Shown piece by piece: positions 1-7,532 of a stretch of DNA of 40,228 nucleotides. Below the pieces are notes generated by a model, which was not told the DNA's origin, did not search any database, and saw only the letters and a program-made list of their open reading frames with translations. The DNA is from an uncultured Treponema sp. GTDB taxonomy: Bacteria > Spirochaetota > Spirochaetia > Treponematales > Treponemataceae. The position numbers and the translations under genes were made by a program. The DNA is taken from positions 1 through 40,228 of the forward strand of contig CAMWIU010000005.1 of the NCBI GenBank assembly GCA_947174385.1. The letters are read 5' to 3'. How positions within the stretch are numbered: the first letter of the stretch is position 1; each line of letters opens with the position of its first letter.

Positions 1-294
1 GGTTGCACTTCGCTTGCCAGCATTGCGATTCCCGAAGGCGTGACGGAAATAGGTTACGATGTGTTCAAGGACTGCACGTCGCTTGCTAGTGTGACCATTC
101 CGAATAGTGTGAAGACAATCCACGACACCGCGTTCTTGTCCTGCCCAATTAAAGAATTTAAGTATGCCGGCACGAAGGAGCAGTGGGAATCAATCTCAAA
201 AGGGAGTGCGTTGTCCACAGAAGGCGGCGATTTCGTTGTCCAGTGTACGGACGATATTACTGAAGATGCAGTCGTAAGTTCTGCGACTGAATAA
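1..294 (+). CDS. BspA-like leucine-rich-repeat protein, 3' end only
   Basis: The gene is open from the first base, so its 5' part lies outside the window; 97 codons are visible. The visible protein is made of about 23-residue LRR_5/BspA-type repeats (GCTSLASIAIPEGVTEIGYD is one), then a closing module with the pattern GTKEQWESIS and FVVQCTDD. The same closing module ends the 707-aa protein at 1164-3287 (GTKAQWGAIS, FTVQCTDG), so the two are tandem paralogues. Proteins of this family are usually secreted or surface-exposed and bind host or bacterial surfaces; that role is family knowledge and is not shown here. Family assignment is firm; the start and total length are unknown. Confidence 0.85.
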   Translation, partial: GCTSLASIAIPEGVTEIGYDVFKDCTSLASVTIPNSVKTIHDTAFLSCPIKEFKYAGTKEQWESISKGSALSTEGGDFVVQCTDDITEDAVVSSATE

Positions 295-360
295 TGTCTG
301 CTAGTAAACGGAAAGCTCATCAAGCAGGGCAGCGAAGCAACCTTGCGAGGAGGTAGTAAC

Positions 361-810
361 ATGATTTTGCTAAATCTTATTTGGTTCATCTTTGGAGGTG
401 AAATCGTCGCACTTTTGTGGCTGGTGCTGGCAGGGGTGTTCAGCGTCACGATTGTCGGCATTCCAATCGGAAAGGCGTGCTTGCAGTTCGCGAAGCTTTC
501 GGCGTTTCCGTTCGGAAAGGAAATCATCAGGGAAACGGAGCTGAAGGGCGAGGGCAATGTCTCAAAGGCAAGGAAAATCGGCGGGCTTGTGCTGAACATC
601 GTATGGTTTCCGATCGGCCTTGCGCTCGCGGTGATTTATGTGGTCATGGCGGTCGTCTCGTTTATCACGATAATCGGAATCCCGGCAGGAGTCGTTCAGG
701 CGAAGACCGCGAAATTCGTGCTCTTCCCGATCGGCGCGAAATGCGTGAGCAAAAAGCAGGCATACGCTTCGGCGGTGGCGAACGAACTTGAAAGGCGACA
801 GAAGAGCTGA
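361..810 (+). CDS. YccF-like inner-membrane protein
   Basis: This 149-aa protein has two copies of a hydrophobic module, each ending in a variant of 'TIVGIPIGKACLQFAKLSAFPFG' (first copy around residues 20-55, second around 95-135, IIGIPAGVVQAKTAKFVLFPIG). That duplicated GIP-G...FPFG/FPIG arrangement is typical of the YccF domain family of small inner-membrane proteins, whose function is not established. I chose the ATG at 361 because GAGGAGG at about 346-352 is a strong ribosome-binding site for it; an in-frame TTG at 343 would sit before that site. It follows the LRR gene by 66 bases on the same strand and converges on the small minus-strand gene at 825-1073. Confidence 0.8.
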   Translation: MILLNLIWFIFGGEIVALLWLVLAGVFSVTIVGIPIGKACLQFAKLSAFPFGKEIIRETELKGEGNVSKARKIGGLVLNIVWFPIGLALAVIYVVMAVVSFITIIGIPAGVVQAKTAKFVLFPIGAKCVSKKQAYASAVANELERRQKS

Positions 811-824
811 AAGTTCGCCGCGCC

Positions 825-1073
825 TCATTCCTCGTCCTCCCAGATGTCCGCCTGGAATTCGAGGGACTCTTCGACTTCGGCGTTCAGACGGTCAGCGTTG
901 GCGTTAATCCATTCGATGTCGTGCAGGTCGCGCTCTTCGCGTGACGCGGCGGAGAAATCGCTTTCTGGCTGCTGGGCGATGAAGCGGACGAACTGGATGA
1001 CCGTGAGCAGTTTGCTTTCGGACAGGGAATCAAAAAGGCTGATGGCCTCGTTTTTGAGGGCTGATGCTTGCAT
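825..1073 (-). CDS. small acidic protein, antitoxin-like (hypothetical)
   Basis: An 82-aa acidic protein with an N-terminal part (KNEAISLFDSLSESKLLTV) predicted helical and a charged C-terminal tail (EESLEFQADIWEDEE). A CAGGAGA ribosome-binding site lies at about 1080-1086 on the minus strand, just upstream of the ATG at 1073. Its length, acidity and standalone position resemble small antitoxin-type proteins that are frequent in treponemes, but no toxin gene is adjacent: the flanking genes are the YccF-like gene (converging) and the LRR gene (diverging). The antitoxin reading is only a guess; coding status is fairly likely because of the ribosome-binding site and even composition. Confidence 0.6.
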   Translation of the reverse strand: MQASALKNEAISLFDSLSESKLLTVIQFVRFIAQQPESDFSAASREERDLHDIEWINANADRLNAEVEESLEFQADIWEDEE

Positions 1074-1124
1074 AAGGATCTCCTGCGTTGTGCTTGGTTC
1101 AGTATAGCACAGGGGGCGAAAAAA

Positions 1125-1158
1125 AACAATCGTCGGCGGACTTAAAACGCAGAGGAGT
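1125..1158 (+). repeat. leader repeat, copy 1 (upstream of LRR gene)
   Basis: This stretch begins AACAATCGTCGGCGGA and runs to the AGAGGAG ribosome-binding site of the 707-aa LRR gene. A closely similar stretch lies at 3324-3357, just after that gene, again ending in AGGAG. About 27 of 33 positions agree. It looks like a duplicated 5' leader rather than chance similarity, and may mark the edge of a duplicated or shuffled surface-protein unit. Confidence 0.6.
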
Positions 1159-1163
1159 TTATT

Positions 1164-3287
1164 ATGAAAAAGAAATGGATTGCCGCGCTTGCGGCAATGG
1201 TGCTTGCGACGGCGGTGTTTGCAGCGAAACCGTCGTTCCCTTCATATCTTATTATGAAAGGAACAACAGTGAAAGGGTATACAGACGGATTGCCCGCAAA
1301 CCTCATAATCCCAGACGGTGTGACGAAAATCGATGATGAAGCGTTCCGTGGCTGTACATCGCTTACGAGTGTTACGATTCCTGGTAGCGTGAAGAAAATC
1401 AACGACGAGGCATTCGCTGACTGTACTTCGCTCACAAGTGTGACGATTGCCGACGGCGTGAAGGAAATAGGCTGGTTTGCGTTCAGGGGGTGCAGGAGAC
1501 TTGCGAGCGTGACGATAGGCAAAGGCATTGCTGAAATCGGTAATCAGGTGTTCGGTGATTGCACATCGCTTGCGAGTATTACGATTCCAAGCAGTGTGAA
1601 GGAAATCGATGGTGATGCATTCAAGGGCTGCAGGTCGCTCAGGGAAATACAATTCGGCGGCACGATAGCGCAATGGAAGGAAAGCTCACCAAGACAGCTC
1701 TATGATGTTCAAAGCATCCGATGCGGCAATGGTTTCATTGGCGTTAAAGAAGCTCCCGAGTATCTCGAAATAAGTGGTACAGAAGTGAAGGGGTATACTG
1801 GCAAAATTCCAGCAGATGTTATCATTCCCGATGGCGTGACGGAAATCGATAACGGTGCGTTCAGTGACTGCACATCGCTTGTTAGTGTGACGATTTCGTA
1901 TGGCGTGAGGGGAATCAACAGGGAGGCGTTTGCTGGATGCACGTCACTCAAGGAAATACAATTCAAAGGCACGATGGCGCAGTGGAAGGCAGTTGATGAA
2001 AGTGCCAAAATACTGGCTTCATTTGTCCGCTGTAGCGACGGTAACATAGGCATCGCAGATGTTCCTGCGTTCCTTGTAATGGAAGGCACGAAAGTGACGG
2101 GATATACTGGCAAAGTTCCCGCGAATCTCGTCATTCCCGAGGGCGTGACGGAAATCGGCTACAATGCTTTCAAAGACTGCGCGTCGATTGAAAGTGTCGC
2201 TATTCCTACTAGCGTGACGGCAATCCAAGGAAGCGACGGAGTAAAAGTTCCATGTATCCTTTGTAGCGACGGCTACATAGGTATAAAAGAAGTTCCCGCG
2301 TACCTCAAGATGGACGGTACGAAAGTGACTGGATATACCGGCAAAGTTCCAGCAAATATCGTCATTCCCGACGGGGTGACGGAAATCAGAGGAGATGCGT
2401 TTAAGAATTGTATGTCGCTTGAAAGCGTTACGATTTCGGGCAGTGTAACTGAAATTGGCGATGCTGCATTCTCTGGTTGCACGTATCTTGAGCGTGTGAC
2501 GATTGCCGACGGAGTGACAAAAATCTCTAGTTCAATGTTTTCTGGCTGTAAGTCACTCAAGAGTGTGAGTATCCCCAACAGCGTGACGGAAATTGACAAC
2601 GCCGCGTTCTTTGGTTGCGCAGGTCTTACGGATGTTACTATTCCAGGCAGCGTTAAGGAAATAGGCAAATACTGGACTTATGAGGGGGGTGTGTTCGAAG
2701 GCTGCACCTCGCTAACAAGTGTGACGATAGCCGAGGGCGTTACGGGCATCGGTGCGCGTATGTTTAAGGACTGCACTTCGCTTGCAAGCATTACCATTCC
2801 CGACAGCGTGACGTACATCGGCGGCGGTGCGTTCTTTGGCTGCACGGCACTTAAGAACATTGCAATTCCTGCCAGCGTGGAAGGAATCTACGCAGCAGAA
2901 ATCTCCACCTATAATGGCAAACTGTATTTAGGTGCGTTCGAGGGGTGCACATCTCTTGTGCGCGTAACGATTCCTGACAGCGTGACGAAAATCTATGCAC
3001 ATGCCTTCAAAGGTTGTACGTCGCTTCGAAGCGTTACGATTCCGCGCGGTGTGACGGAAGTCGGCGACTATGCGTTCTCTGGTTGCAAGTCACTTGTGAG
3101 TGTGAGTATTCCACTCAGCGTGATGAAAATCGGTTACGCGGCGTTCGAAAAGTGTCTAAACCTCAAGGTTCAGTATGACGGCACTAAGGCGCAGTGGGGC
3201 GCAATCTCAAAGGCAGAAAATTATTATTTTCCAACAATAGGTACTTTCACTGTCCAGTGCACGGATGGCGTAGTCACTGAAAGATAA
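1164..3287 (+). CDS. secreted BspA-like leucine-rich-repeat protein
   Basis: 707 aa with a clear Sec signal peptide at 1-21 (MKKKWIAALAAMVLATAVFA). The mature protein is almost entirely LRR_5/BspA repeats of about 23 residues (pattern: aF-gCtsL.svtIP.sVt.Ig). Four longer modules, starting near residues 26, 198, 301 and 378, share the pattern YL-M-GT-V-GYTGK-PAN-IPDGVTEI and are each preceded, from the second on, by a linker like ILCSDGYIGIKEV. The third module is shortened: it lacks the GT-AQWK segment found in the first two, as expected from unequal recombination. The start has a good ribosome-binding site (AGAGGAG at 1152-1158). Proteins of this family act as adhesins in oral and gut bacteria; here that is inference. 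It is the intact paralogue of the gene ending at 294. Confidence 0.9.
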   Translation: MKKKWIAALAAMVLATAVFAAKPSFPSYLIMKGTTVKGYTDGLPANLIIPDGVTKIDDEAFRGCTSLTSVTIPGSVKKINDEAFADCTSLTSVTIADGVKEIGWFAFRGCRRLASVTIGKGIAEIGNQVFGDCTSLASITIPSSVKEIDGDAFKGCRSLREIQFGGTIAQWKESSPRQLYDVQSIRCGNGFIGVKEAPEYLEISGTEVKGYTGKIPADVIIPDGVTEIDNGAFSDCTSLVSVTISYGVRGINREAFAGCTSLKEIQFKGTMAQWKAVDESAKILASFVRCSDGNIGIADVPAFLVMEGTKVTGYTGKVPANLVIPEGVTEIGYNAFKDCASIESVAIPTSVTAIQGSDGVKVPCILCSDGYIGIKEVPAYLKMDGTKVTGYTGKVPANIVIPDGVTEIRGDAFKNCMSLESVTISGSVTEIGDAAFSGCTYLERVTIADGVTKISSSMFSGCKSLKSVSIPNSVTEIDNAAFFGCAGLTDVTIPGSVKEIGKYWTYEGGVFEGCTSLTSVTIAEGVTGIGARMFKDCTSLASITIPDSVTYIGGGAFFGCTALKNIAIPASVEGIYAAEISTYNGKLYLGAFEGCTSLVRVTIPDSVTKIYAHAFKGCTSLRSVTIPRGVTEVGDYAFSGCKSLVSVSIPLSVMKIGYAAFEKCLNLKVQYDGTKAQWGAISKAENYYFPTIGTFTVQCTDGVVTER

Positions 3288-3323
3288 CAGGCAAAAGTCG
3301 CAATCCGTATGGACTGCGATTCA

Positions 3324-3357
3324 AACAATCTTCGGCGGAAATAAAGCGCAACAGGAG
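3324..3357 (+). repeat. leader repeat, copy 2 (downstream of LRR gene)
   Basis: Starts AACAATCTTCGGCGGA and ends in an AGGAG ribosome-binding-like site, matching copy 1 at 1125-1158. No credible gene starts right after it; a chain of hairpins follows. This suggests a leader that has lost its gene, or an insertion of hairpin DNA between the leader and the broken gene at 3523. Confidence 0.55.
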
Positions 3358-3358
3358 G

Positions 3359-3505
3359 GCTGAAAACTGCCGCTCAAATGGCGCGTCAGTTTTCAGCTGA
3401 CAGTTTCTTACGAGACTGTCTTATTCACGTGTCCGCGGCGCAACAAGTTGCCTACCGCGGACGAATTCGACATCCCCGAAAGTTGCAACTTTCTAGGATG
3501 TCGAA
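3359..3505. repeat. chain of four unrelated inverted repeats
   Basis: Four stem-loops follow one another. H1: GCTGAAAACTG (from 3359) pairs with CAGTTTTCAGC (to about 3400). H2: GACAGT...ACTGTC (about 3400-3421). H3: GTCCGCGG...CCGCGGAC (about 3431-3462), with an inner GCAAC-AA-GTTGC hairpin. H4: ATTCGACATCC...GGATGTCGAAT (about 3465-3506), with the inner palindrome GAAAGTTGCAACTTTC. Stem sequences are unrelated, so this is not a simple tandem repeat. It fills the space between the LRR gene and the frameshifted gene at 3523. Confidence 0.7.
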
Positions 3506-3522
3506 TTACAAGGAGTGCTATT

Positions 3523-3833
3523 ATGACATTTATTCTTATCAGCGGAGATATGAACACAGGAAGACGCATGTCTGCAACAAGCTGCATAGTAAGATTGCGG
3601 AAGACCAGTCCTTTAAGGTGCTCTATGAGTCGCAGAATGTATCGAATATGTCCAAAATTGACTTCATCGCGCATTACGAAAAAAATGGCAAGTACATCGT
3701 GCTGAATTCCCCGTCTGATGATGACAGGCGCATGAAGGATTTTGCCAAGTACCTTGATGGACTCGAGGCAAAAGGAGTGCGACCTGATGCCATCGTCACA
3801 ACATTCCGAGAAAATAACAATGGTGGATACTAG
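3523..3833 (+). pseudogene. P-loop protein gene broken by a -1 frameshift
   Basis: AAGGAG (3510-3515) precedes an ATG at 3523 that reads MTFILISGDMNTG and then goes out of frame. The next frame over continues with KTHVCNKLHSKI and runs to the TAG at 3831-3833. Adding one A to the run at 3561-3562 joins them into a protein of about 103 aa with a proper Walker A motif, GDMNTGKT, directly after a beta-strand-like FILIS. Later visible segments are DFIAHYEKNGKYIVLNSPSDD and EAKGVRPDAIVTTFRE, consistent with a small ATPase domain. Function is unknown. The long frame that begins at 3378 passes through the hairpins and is not a credible start. The break may be a real mutation or a sequencing error. 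Confidence 0.7.
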
Positions 3834-3971
3834 ATGAGCCGCATGTTTGCGCTACTCGATGCATTCGCAAATGGTACGCCGAATCTTGAGAATTACTATA
3901 GACAGAACATAGAAAACATCACGTCGTTTGCGCCCAGTAGTTTCGCTTTACGAAACTACTGGGCGCTGTGA
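3834..3971 (+). CDS. short hypothetical reading frame ending in an inverted repeat
   Basis: The ATG at 3834 directly follows the TAG of the broken P-loop gene (TAGATG), as in translationally coupled genes. It encodes 45 aa: MSRMFALLDAFANGTPNLEN, then YYRQNIENITSF, then a tail encoded by the inverted repeat at 3930-3967. The first 32 residues look like a natural protein beginning; the last 13 come from hairpin DNA. I think the original 3' end was lost and replaced when the hairpin was inserted. No family recognised. Confidence 0.4.
   Translation: MSRMFALLDAFANGTPNLENYYRQNIENITSFAPSSFALRNYWAL
3930..3967. repeat. perfect 16-bp inverted repeat with short loop
   Basis: The arms GCGCCCAGTAGTTTCG and CGAAACTACTGGGCGC are exact complements around CTTTA. 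The stem is too long and GC-rich to be accidental, but no T-run follows, so it is not a standard intrinsic terminator. It shares the CGC-TTT(A)-CG type of tip with hairpins after potD2, pflB and the outer-membrane protein gene. Confidence 0.75.
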
Positions 3972-4022
3972 CGGTGTTCAAATTCGCTCGCCAAAGCGAT
4001 TTTAAAAACGCCGCAAAACCTA

Positions 4023-4051
4023 TTGACATTATTTTTGGTTTTCTATAAAAT
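4023..4051 (+). promoter_or_regulatory. promoter of rpmB
   Basis: TTGACA at 4023-4028, a 17-base spacer, then TAAAAT at 4046-4051. This is a near-consensus housekeeping promoter 39 bases before the rpmB start. The surrounding 3972-4089 stretch holds nothing else that I can see. Confidence 0.75.
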
Positions 4052-4089
4052 ATTTAAACTTATATTGAACTAAAGGCAGGTAAAATATT

Positions 4090-4305
4090 ATGCGAAGATG
4101 CGACATTTGCGGCAAAGGCTCGCAGCATGGAAACAGGGTGAGCAAAACTTACCACCACACAAGGCATGTTTGGCTTCCGAACCTTCACAAAGTCAAGGCG
4201 GACTTTGGCGATGGCGGCGCGCGCAGAATCAATGTTTGCACGCAATGCTTGCGAAGCGGCTTTGTGGTAAAAAAAGTTCACGTTCCCAAAGAAGCAAGAA
4301 ACTAG
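4090..4305 (+). CDS. rpmB: 50S ribosomal protein L28
   Basis: 71 aa, starting MRRCDICGKGSQHGNRVSKT, with HTRHVWLPNLHKVKA in the middle; these are standard L28 signatures. It is the zinc-ribbon form, with CxxC pairs at Cys4/Cys7 (CDIC) and near residue 51-54 (CTQC). L28 is a structural protein of the large ribosomal subunit. GGCAGG at 4075-4080 is the ribosome-binding site, and a near-consensus promoter lies just upstream. The gene stands alone; rpmB is often a single-gene unit. About 220 bases follow with no further gene. Confidence 0.95.
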   Translation: MRRCDICGKGSQHGNRVSKTYHHTRHVWLPNLHKVKADFGDGGARRINVCTQCLRSGFVVKKVHVPKEARN

Positions 4306-4494
4306 AAGATGTTTCAAGTCCGCGCAAAAATGGCTGGCGTAATGCTTTCGGTATTGATGCGCGGAATTTTCAATTCTAGTTTCCGAAAAATTTGAATTCA
4401 AAGTAGCATGTAGTTTTCATATCTAAATAAAAAATCAATCTTATTCGCTGTTGAAAACACGGTGAGTTTTGCTTTGCAAAATTTGCTTGTGCAT

Positions 4495-4500
4495 TATAAT
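4495..4500 (+). promoter_or_regulatory. -10 box for the ABC-F gene
   Basis: A perfect TATAAT lies 27 bases before the chosen ATG at 4528. The -35 is weak (TTGCAA at 4474-4479, with a 15-base spacer). It predicts a leader of only about 20 bases, and no ribosome-binding site is visible before the start. Confidence 0.4.
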
Positions 4501-4527
4501 TTTTGTTTGTGTTTTTTCAAAATCAAA

Positions 4528-6060
4528 ATGATTCAAATAAATTCAATTTCATTTTCATTCGGAGCGCAAATTTTGTTCCAAGATTTTTCTCTCGCGACGA
4601 ACGCAAAATGCGCTTGCATCGCCGGCAACAACGGCGTTGGAAAATCGACGCTTTTAAAATTGGCGGCAGGAATTCTTGAGCCGTCTTCGGGAACGATAAA
4701 AATTTCCGGCGAAACGATTTATGTGGAACAAGAATGCGACGAAATTCCACAAAGCGTTTTTTCATCGTTTTGGGGAGGGGACAACGAGGCGCGAAAATTT
4801 TATTCGATGCTAGGCGTGACCGAAGAAAAAATTTCTCGTTGGGAAGAACTTTCGGGCGGCGAAAAAAAATGCATTCAAATTGCGGCGGCTTTGGCGGAAA
4901 ATCCTTGCGCGCTTTTTTTGGACGAGCCTTCGAATCACCTTGACGGCGAGAACAAGCAAAAAATAATTTCCGCCTTGAAAAATTCGCGTGCGCAAATTCT
5001 TCTTGTTTGCCATGATCGCGAATTCGCCGACGCGCTTTGCGAACAGACGATTTTTCTTTTTCGTGAAAGCGAAACGTTCGCAGGCGGCGAGGATAAAGTT
5101 TGCGCGAAACTCTACAATTCGAATTTGAGTCGGGCGTTGGAATTGCGCGGCGCAGAATTTTCTTCGCTTCAAAATGAATGGCAAGACGCGAATCAAAATT
5201 CGCAGAAAGTAAAAAACGCCGTAGAAAAATGGCGGCAAGAATCTGCGCACTCTGCTGGGCGCATGAAAAAATCCGCAATCGAAAAAGGCGACCACGATGC
5301 AAAGCAAAAAATCGACATTGCGCGAATAAGCGGCAAAGACAGAACGGCGGGCGACACGCAAGCGCGTTTTGAAAGTTTGCTTGCGCGGACAAATGAACGG
5401 CGCGACAAAATAAAAAAGCCGCTTTCAAAAAAATCGGGCTTCGCGTTTTCAAAGGCGAACGCGGATTTTGAGGCGGGCAACCGTTTTAGCGCGAACGGAA
5501 TTCCGGAAAACATTTTGCAATTTCCGCAAAAAATTCTTGCGAATGGAAAAAGCATCGATTCTTTTGACATAAAGCGCGGGGCTAGAATTGCAATCATCGG
5601 AAAAAATGGCAGCGGAAAAACTCTTTTGGTGAAATCGATTTTGCAGGCGGCGAAAGAAAAAGGTCGCACGGAAAATGTTTTTTATTTGCCGCAAGTTACG
5701 GATGAAATTTTTCGTGAAAATCTTTGCAAGAAATTCGAATCGCTTTCGGACGACGAAAAAGGCGCGGTGCTTTCCACGCTTTATCGCTTGAATTCAAATC
5801 CCGATTCGCTTGCGCAGCGCGAAAATATTTTCGACGCAAGCCCTGGCGAAATTCGAAAAATCGCGATTGCGATGTCGCTTTGCCAAACGCCGCCATATTT
5901 GTACATCCTCGATGAGCCGACGAATCATCTTGATTTGGAATCCGTGCTCGCGATTGAAGCCGCGTTGAAAAATCTTTCCGCCGCGCTCATCATTGTGAGC
6001 CACGACAATGTGTTTTTGAAAAATGTTTTGCAAGAAGATTTTTTTTTGATTTCTTTGTAA
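4528..6060 (+). CDS. ABC-F family ATPase
   Basis: 510 aa with two ABC domains on one chain and no membrane segments, the ABC-F layout. Domain 1: Walker A GNNGVGKST at residues 33-41, signature LSGGE at 108-112, Walker B LFLDEPSNHLD ending at 139. A charged linker of about 100 residues follows, rich in Lys/Glu/Gln. Domain 2: Walker A GKNGSGKT near 357-364, a variant signature SPGEI near 437, Walker B LYILDEPTNHLD near 460-470. ABC-F proteins bind the ribosomal E site and either adjust translation or protect against ribosome-targeting antibiotics; the sequence alone does not tell which. An upstream in-frame GTG at 4462 would place the coding region across the TATAAT box, so ATG 4528 is preferred. 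A terminator follows at 6125. Confidence 0.88.
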   Translation: MIQINSISFSFGAQILFQDFSLATNAKCACIAGNNGVGKSTLLKLAAGILEPSSGTIKISGETIYVEQECDEIPQSVFSSFWGGDNEARKFYSMLGVTEEKISRWEELSGGEKKCIQIAAALAENPCALFLDEPSNHLDGENKQKIISALKNSRAQILLVCHDREFADALCEQTIFLFRESETFAGGEDKVCAKLYNSNLSRALELRGAEFSSLQNEWQDANQNSQKVKNAVEKWRQESAHSAGRMKKSAIEKGDHDAKQKIDIARISGKDRTAGDTQARFESLLARTNERRDKIKKPLSKKSGFAFSKANADFEAGNRFSANGIPENILQFPQKILANGKSIDSFDIKRGARIAIIGKNGSGKTLLVKSILQAAKEKGRTENVFYLPQVTDEIFRENLCKKFESLSDDEKGAVLSTLYRLNSNPDSLAQRENIFDASPGEIRKIAIAMSLCQTPPYLYILDEPTNHLDLESVLAIEAALKNLSAALIIVSHDNVFLKNVLQEDFFLISL

Positions 6061-6124
6061 CTATTTTTCGAATGCGTTGCTTATTTTATAGATACAGTCA
6101 AACATGTAAATACAAACCTCCAGG

Positions 6125-6164
6125 GCGGCAACTGATTTCCTCCTTTGCAGTTGCCGCTTTTTTT
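6125..6164 (+). terminator. intrinsic terminator after the ABC-F gene
   Basis: GCGGCAACTG (6125-6134) pairs with CAGTTGCCGC (6148-6157), with a 13-base loop and then seven T residues. A textbook Rho-independent terminator. Confidence 0.9.
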
Positions 6165-6165
6165 A

Positions 6166-6194
6166 TTTACTTTTCTGCTTTTTTTTGTTAAAAT
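6166..6194 (+). promoter_or_regulatory. promoter of the dGTPase-like gene, possibly leaderless
   Basis: TTTACT (6166-6171), 17 bases, TAAAAT (6189-6194). The expected transcription start is around 6201, three bases from the ATG at 6204, and no ribosome-binding site is visible. This would give an almost leaderless mRNA. Confidence 0.45.
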
Positions 6195-6203
6195 TAAAAT
6201 TGA

Positions 6204-7463
6204 ATGAAAGATTCTTTTAAAGAGCAAGCGTGCAGGGAAAATTCTCCAAAATGGGAACAAAGCATAAAGCGCGAAAATTCTCTTTACAGTCGCGGCAATG
6301 AAATCCGCGGCGAATTCGAGCGCGACTACACGCGCATTTTGCATTGTCAGGCTTACAGCCGTCTCAAGCACAAGACGCAAGTTTTTTTCGCGCCGCACAA
6401 CGATCACATTTGCACGCGAATGGAACACGTGAACCATGTCGCTTCTGTAGCTACTACAATTTCAAAATATCTCGGACTGAACGAGGAGCTCGCCCGCGCG
6501 ATTGCGATTGGGCACGACATCGGGCATGCGCCGTTCGGACATTTTGGCGAAGAATGTTTGAATTCGCTCTTGAAGCAAAAGGAGGGGGAAAACGCGCCCA
6601 AGAAATTTTGGCATGAGCGCAACAGCCTTTTTTTTGCAGACTATATCGAAACTTTGCGCGACCCAGAAGGCAATGCGAAAACGCTCGACTTGACTTATGC
6701 CGTGCGCGACGGTTTGATTTGTCATTGCGGCGAAATTCATCAGCAGGGAATTCGTCCGCGCGAAGACGCGCTGGATTTGTATTCGATGAAAAGGCCGGGA
6801 ATTATTCAGCCTTTCACATGGGAAGGATGCGTCGTAAAAATTTCCGACAAGATTTCTTTTTTGGGACGCGATTTGGAAGACGCGCGCGCGTATCACATTT
6901 TGGACATGGGCTCGTACAGAATGCTGCGCGACATCGTTGGCTCGACGCTCGGCTTTGACGACAAGGGAAAAAAATCGCTACGAAGCGGAAAGGCCGTGAA
7001 CACGACAGTTTTGATGAACGACATGATTGTGGATTTGTGCGAGCAAAGTTCTCCGCAAAAAGGAATCTGCTTTAGCGACGAATATTTTAAATTCATAATC
7101 GAATTGAACAAATTCAATTTCGCGAAAATCTACACGCATTGGCGGCTCGTGGAATTCCAAAAATACGCGCGCAACGTCATCACCACGATTTACGAAACTT
7201 TGCAACGCGCGCAAATTTACGTGCAACGCGGCCGCGTTTCCTACGCGCTAAAATATTTTCCAAAGCTCAATTCGAATTTCGAAGACTGGCTTGTGAAATA
7301 CACGAACTACGCGGGCGACAAAAAAAAGATGCTTCGTTACGAAACGCCGCAAGTGTTCGACGTGAACTCCGACGAATCATACCAAAAATGTTTGATTGAA
7401 TATATTTCCGGAATGACAGACCAATTCGCAATTCAGCTTTATGAAGAAATAATTTCGTTTTGA
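6204..7463 (+). CDS. dGTPase-like HD-domain triphosphohydrolase
   Basis: 419 aa. The N-terminal part carries the hallmarks of the dGTP triphosphohydrolase-like family: RDYTRILHCQAYSRLKHKTQ, then TRMEHVNHV, then the HD motif IGHDIGHAPFGHFGE near residues 100-114, and the second metal-binding His within VRDGLICHCGE. The family removes triphosphate from deoxynucleotides (dGTP and often other dNTPs) and helps control dNTP pools. Length fits the dGTPase-like class. The start is the only ATG close to the promoter at 6166-6194. It stands alone between a terminator and a converging EAL gene. Confidence 0.9.
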   Translation: MKDSFKEQACRENSPKWEQSIKRENSLYSRGNEIRGEFERDYTRILHCQAYSRLKHKTQVFFAPHNDHICTRMEHVNHVASVATTISKYLGLNEELARAIAIGHDIGHAPFGHFGEECLNSLLKQKEGENAPKKFWHERNSLFFADYIETLRDPEGNAKTLDLTYAVRDGLICHCGEIHQQGIRPREDALDLYSMKRPGIIQPFTWEGCVVKISDKISFLGRDLEDARAYHILDMGSYRMLRDIVGSTLGFDDKGKKSLRSGKAVNTTVLMNDMIVDLCEQSSPQKGICFSDEYFKFIIELNKFNFAKIYTHWRLVEFQKYARNVITTIYETLQRAQIYVQRGRVSYALKYFPKLNSNFEDWLVKYTNYAGDKKKMLRYETPQVFDVNSDESYQKCLIEYISGMTDQFAIQLYEEIISF

Positions 7464-7532
7464 AAAATGCGTTTTGTGAAAAACTCGCGCGGTAATTTTA
7501 ATTTTGTTTTTAATCGCAATTTTAAAAGGCGG

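Noticed and set aside
3359-3505. Integron attC sites
   Set aside because: Hairpins resemble attC in form, but I could not find the GTTRRRY/RYYYAAC core pair and no integrase is in the window.
3378-3833. 151-aa frame read as an intact gene
   Set aside because: Its first 50 residues come from the hairpins, and the real Walker A start lies in another frame at 3523.
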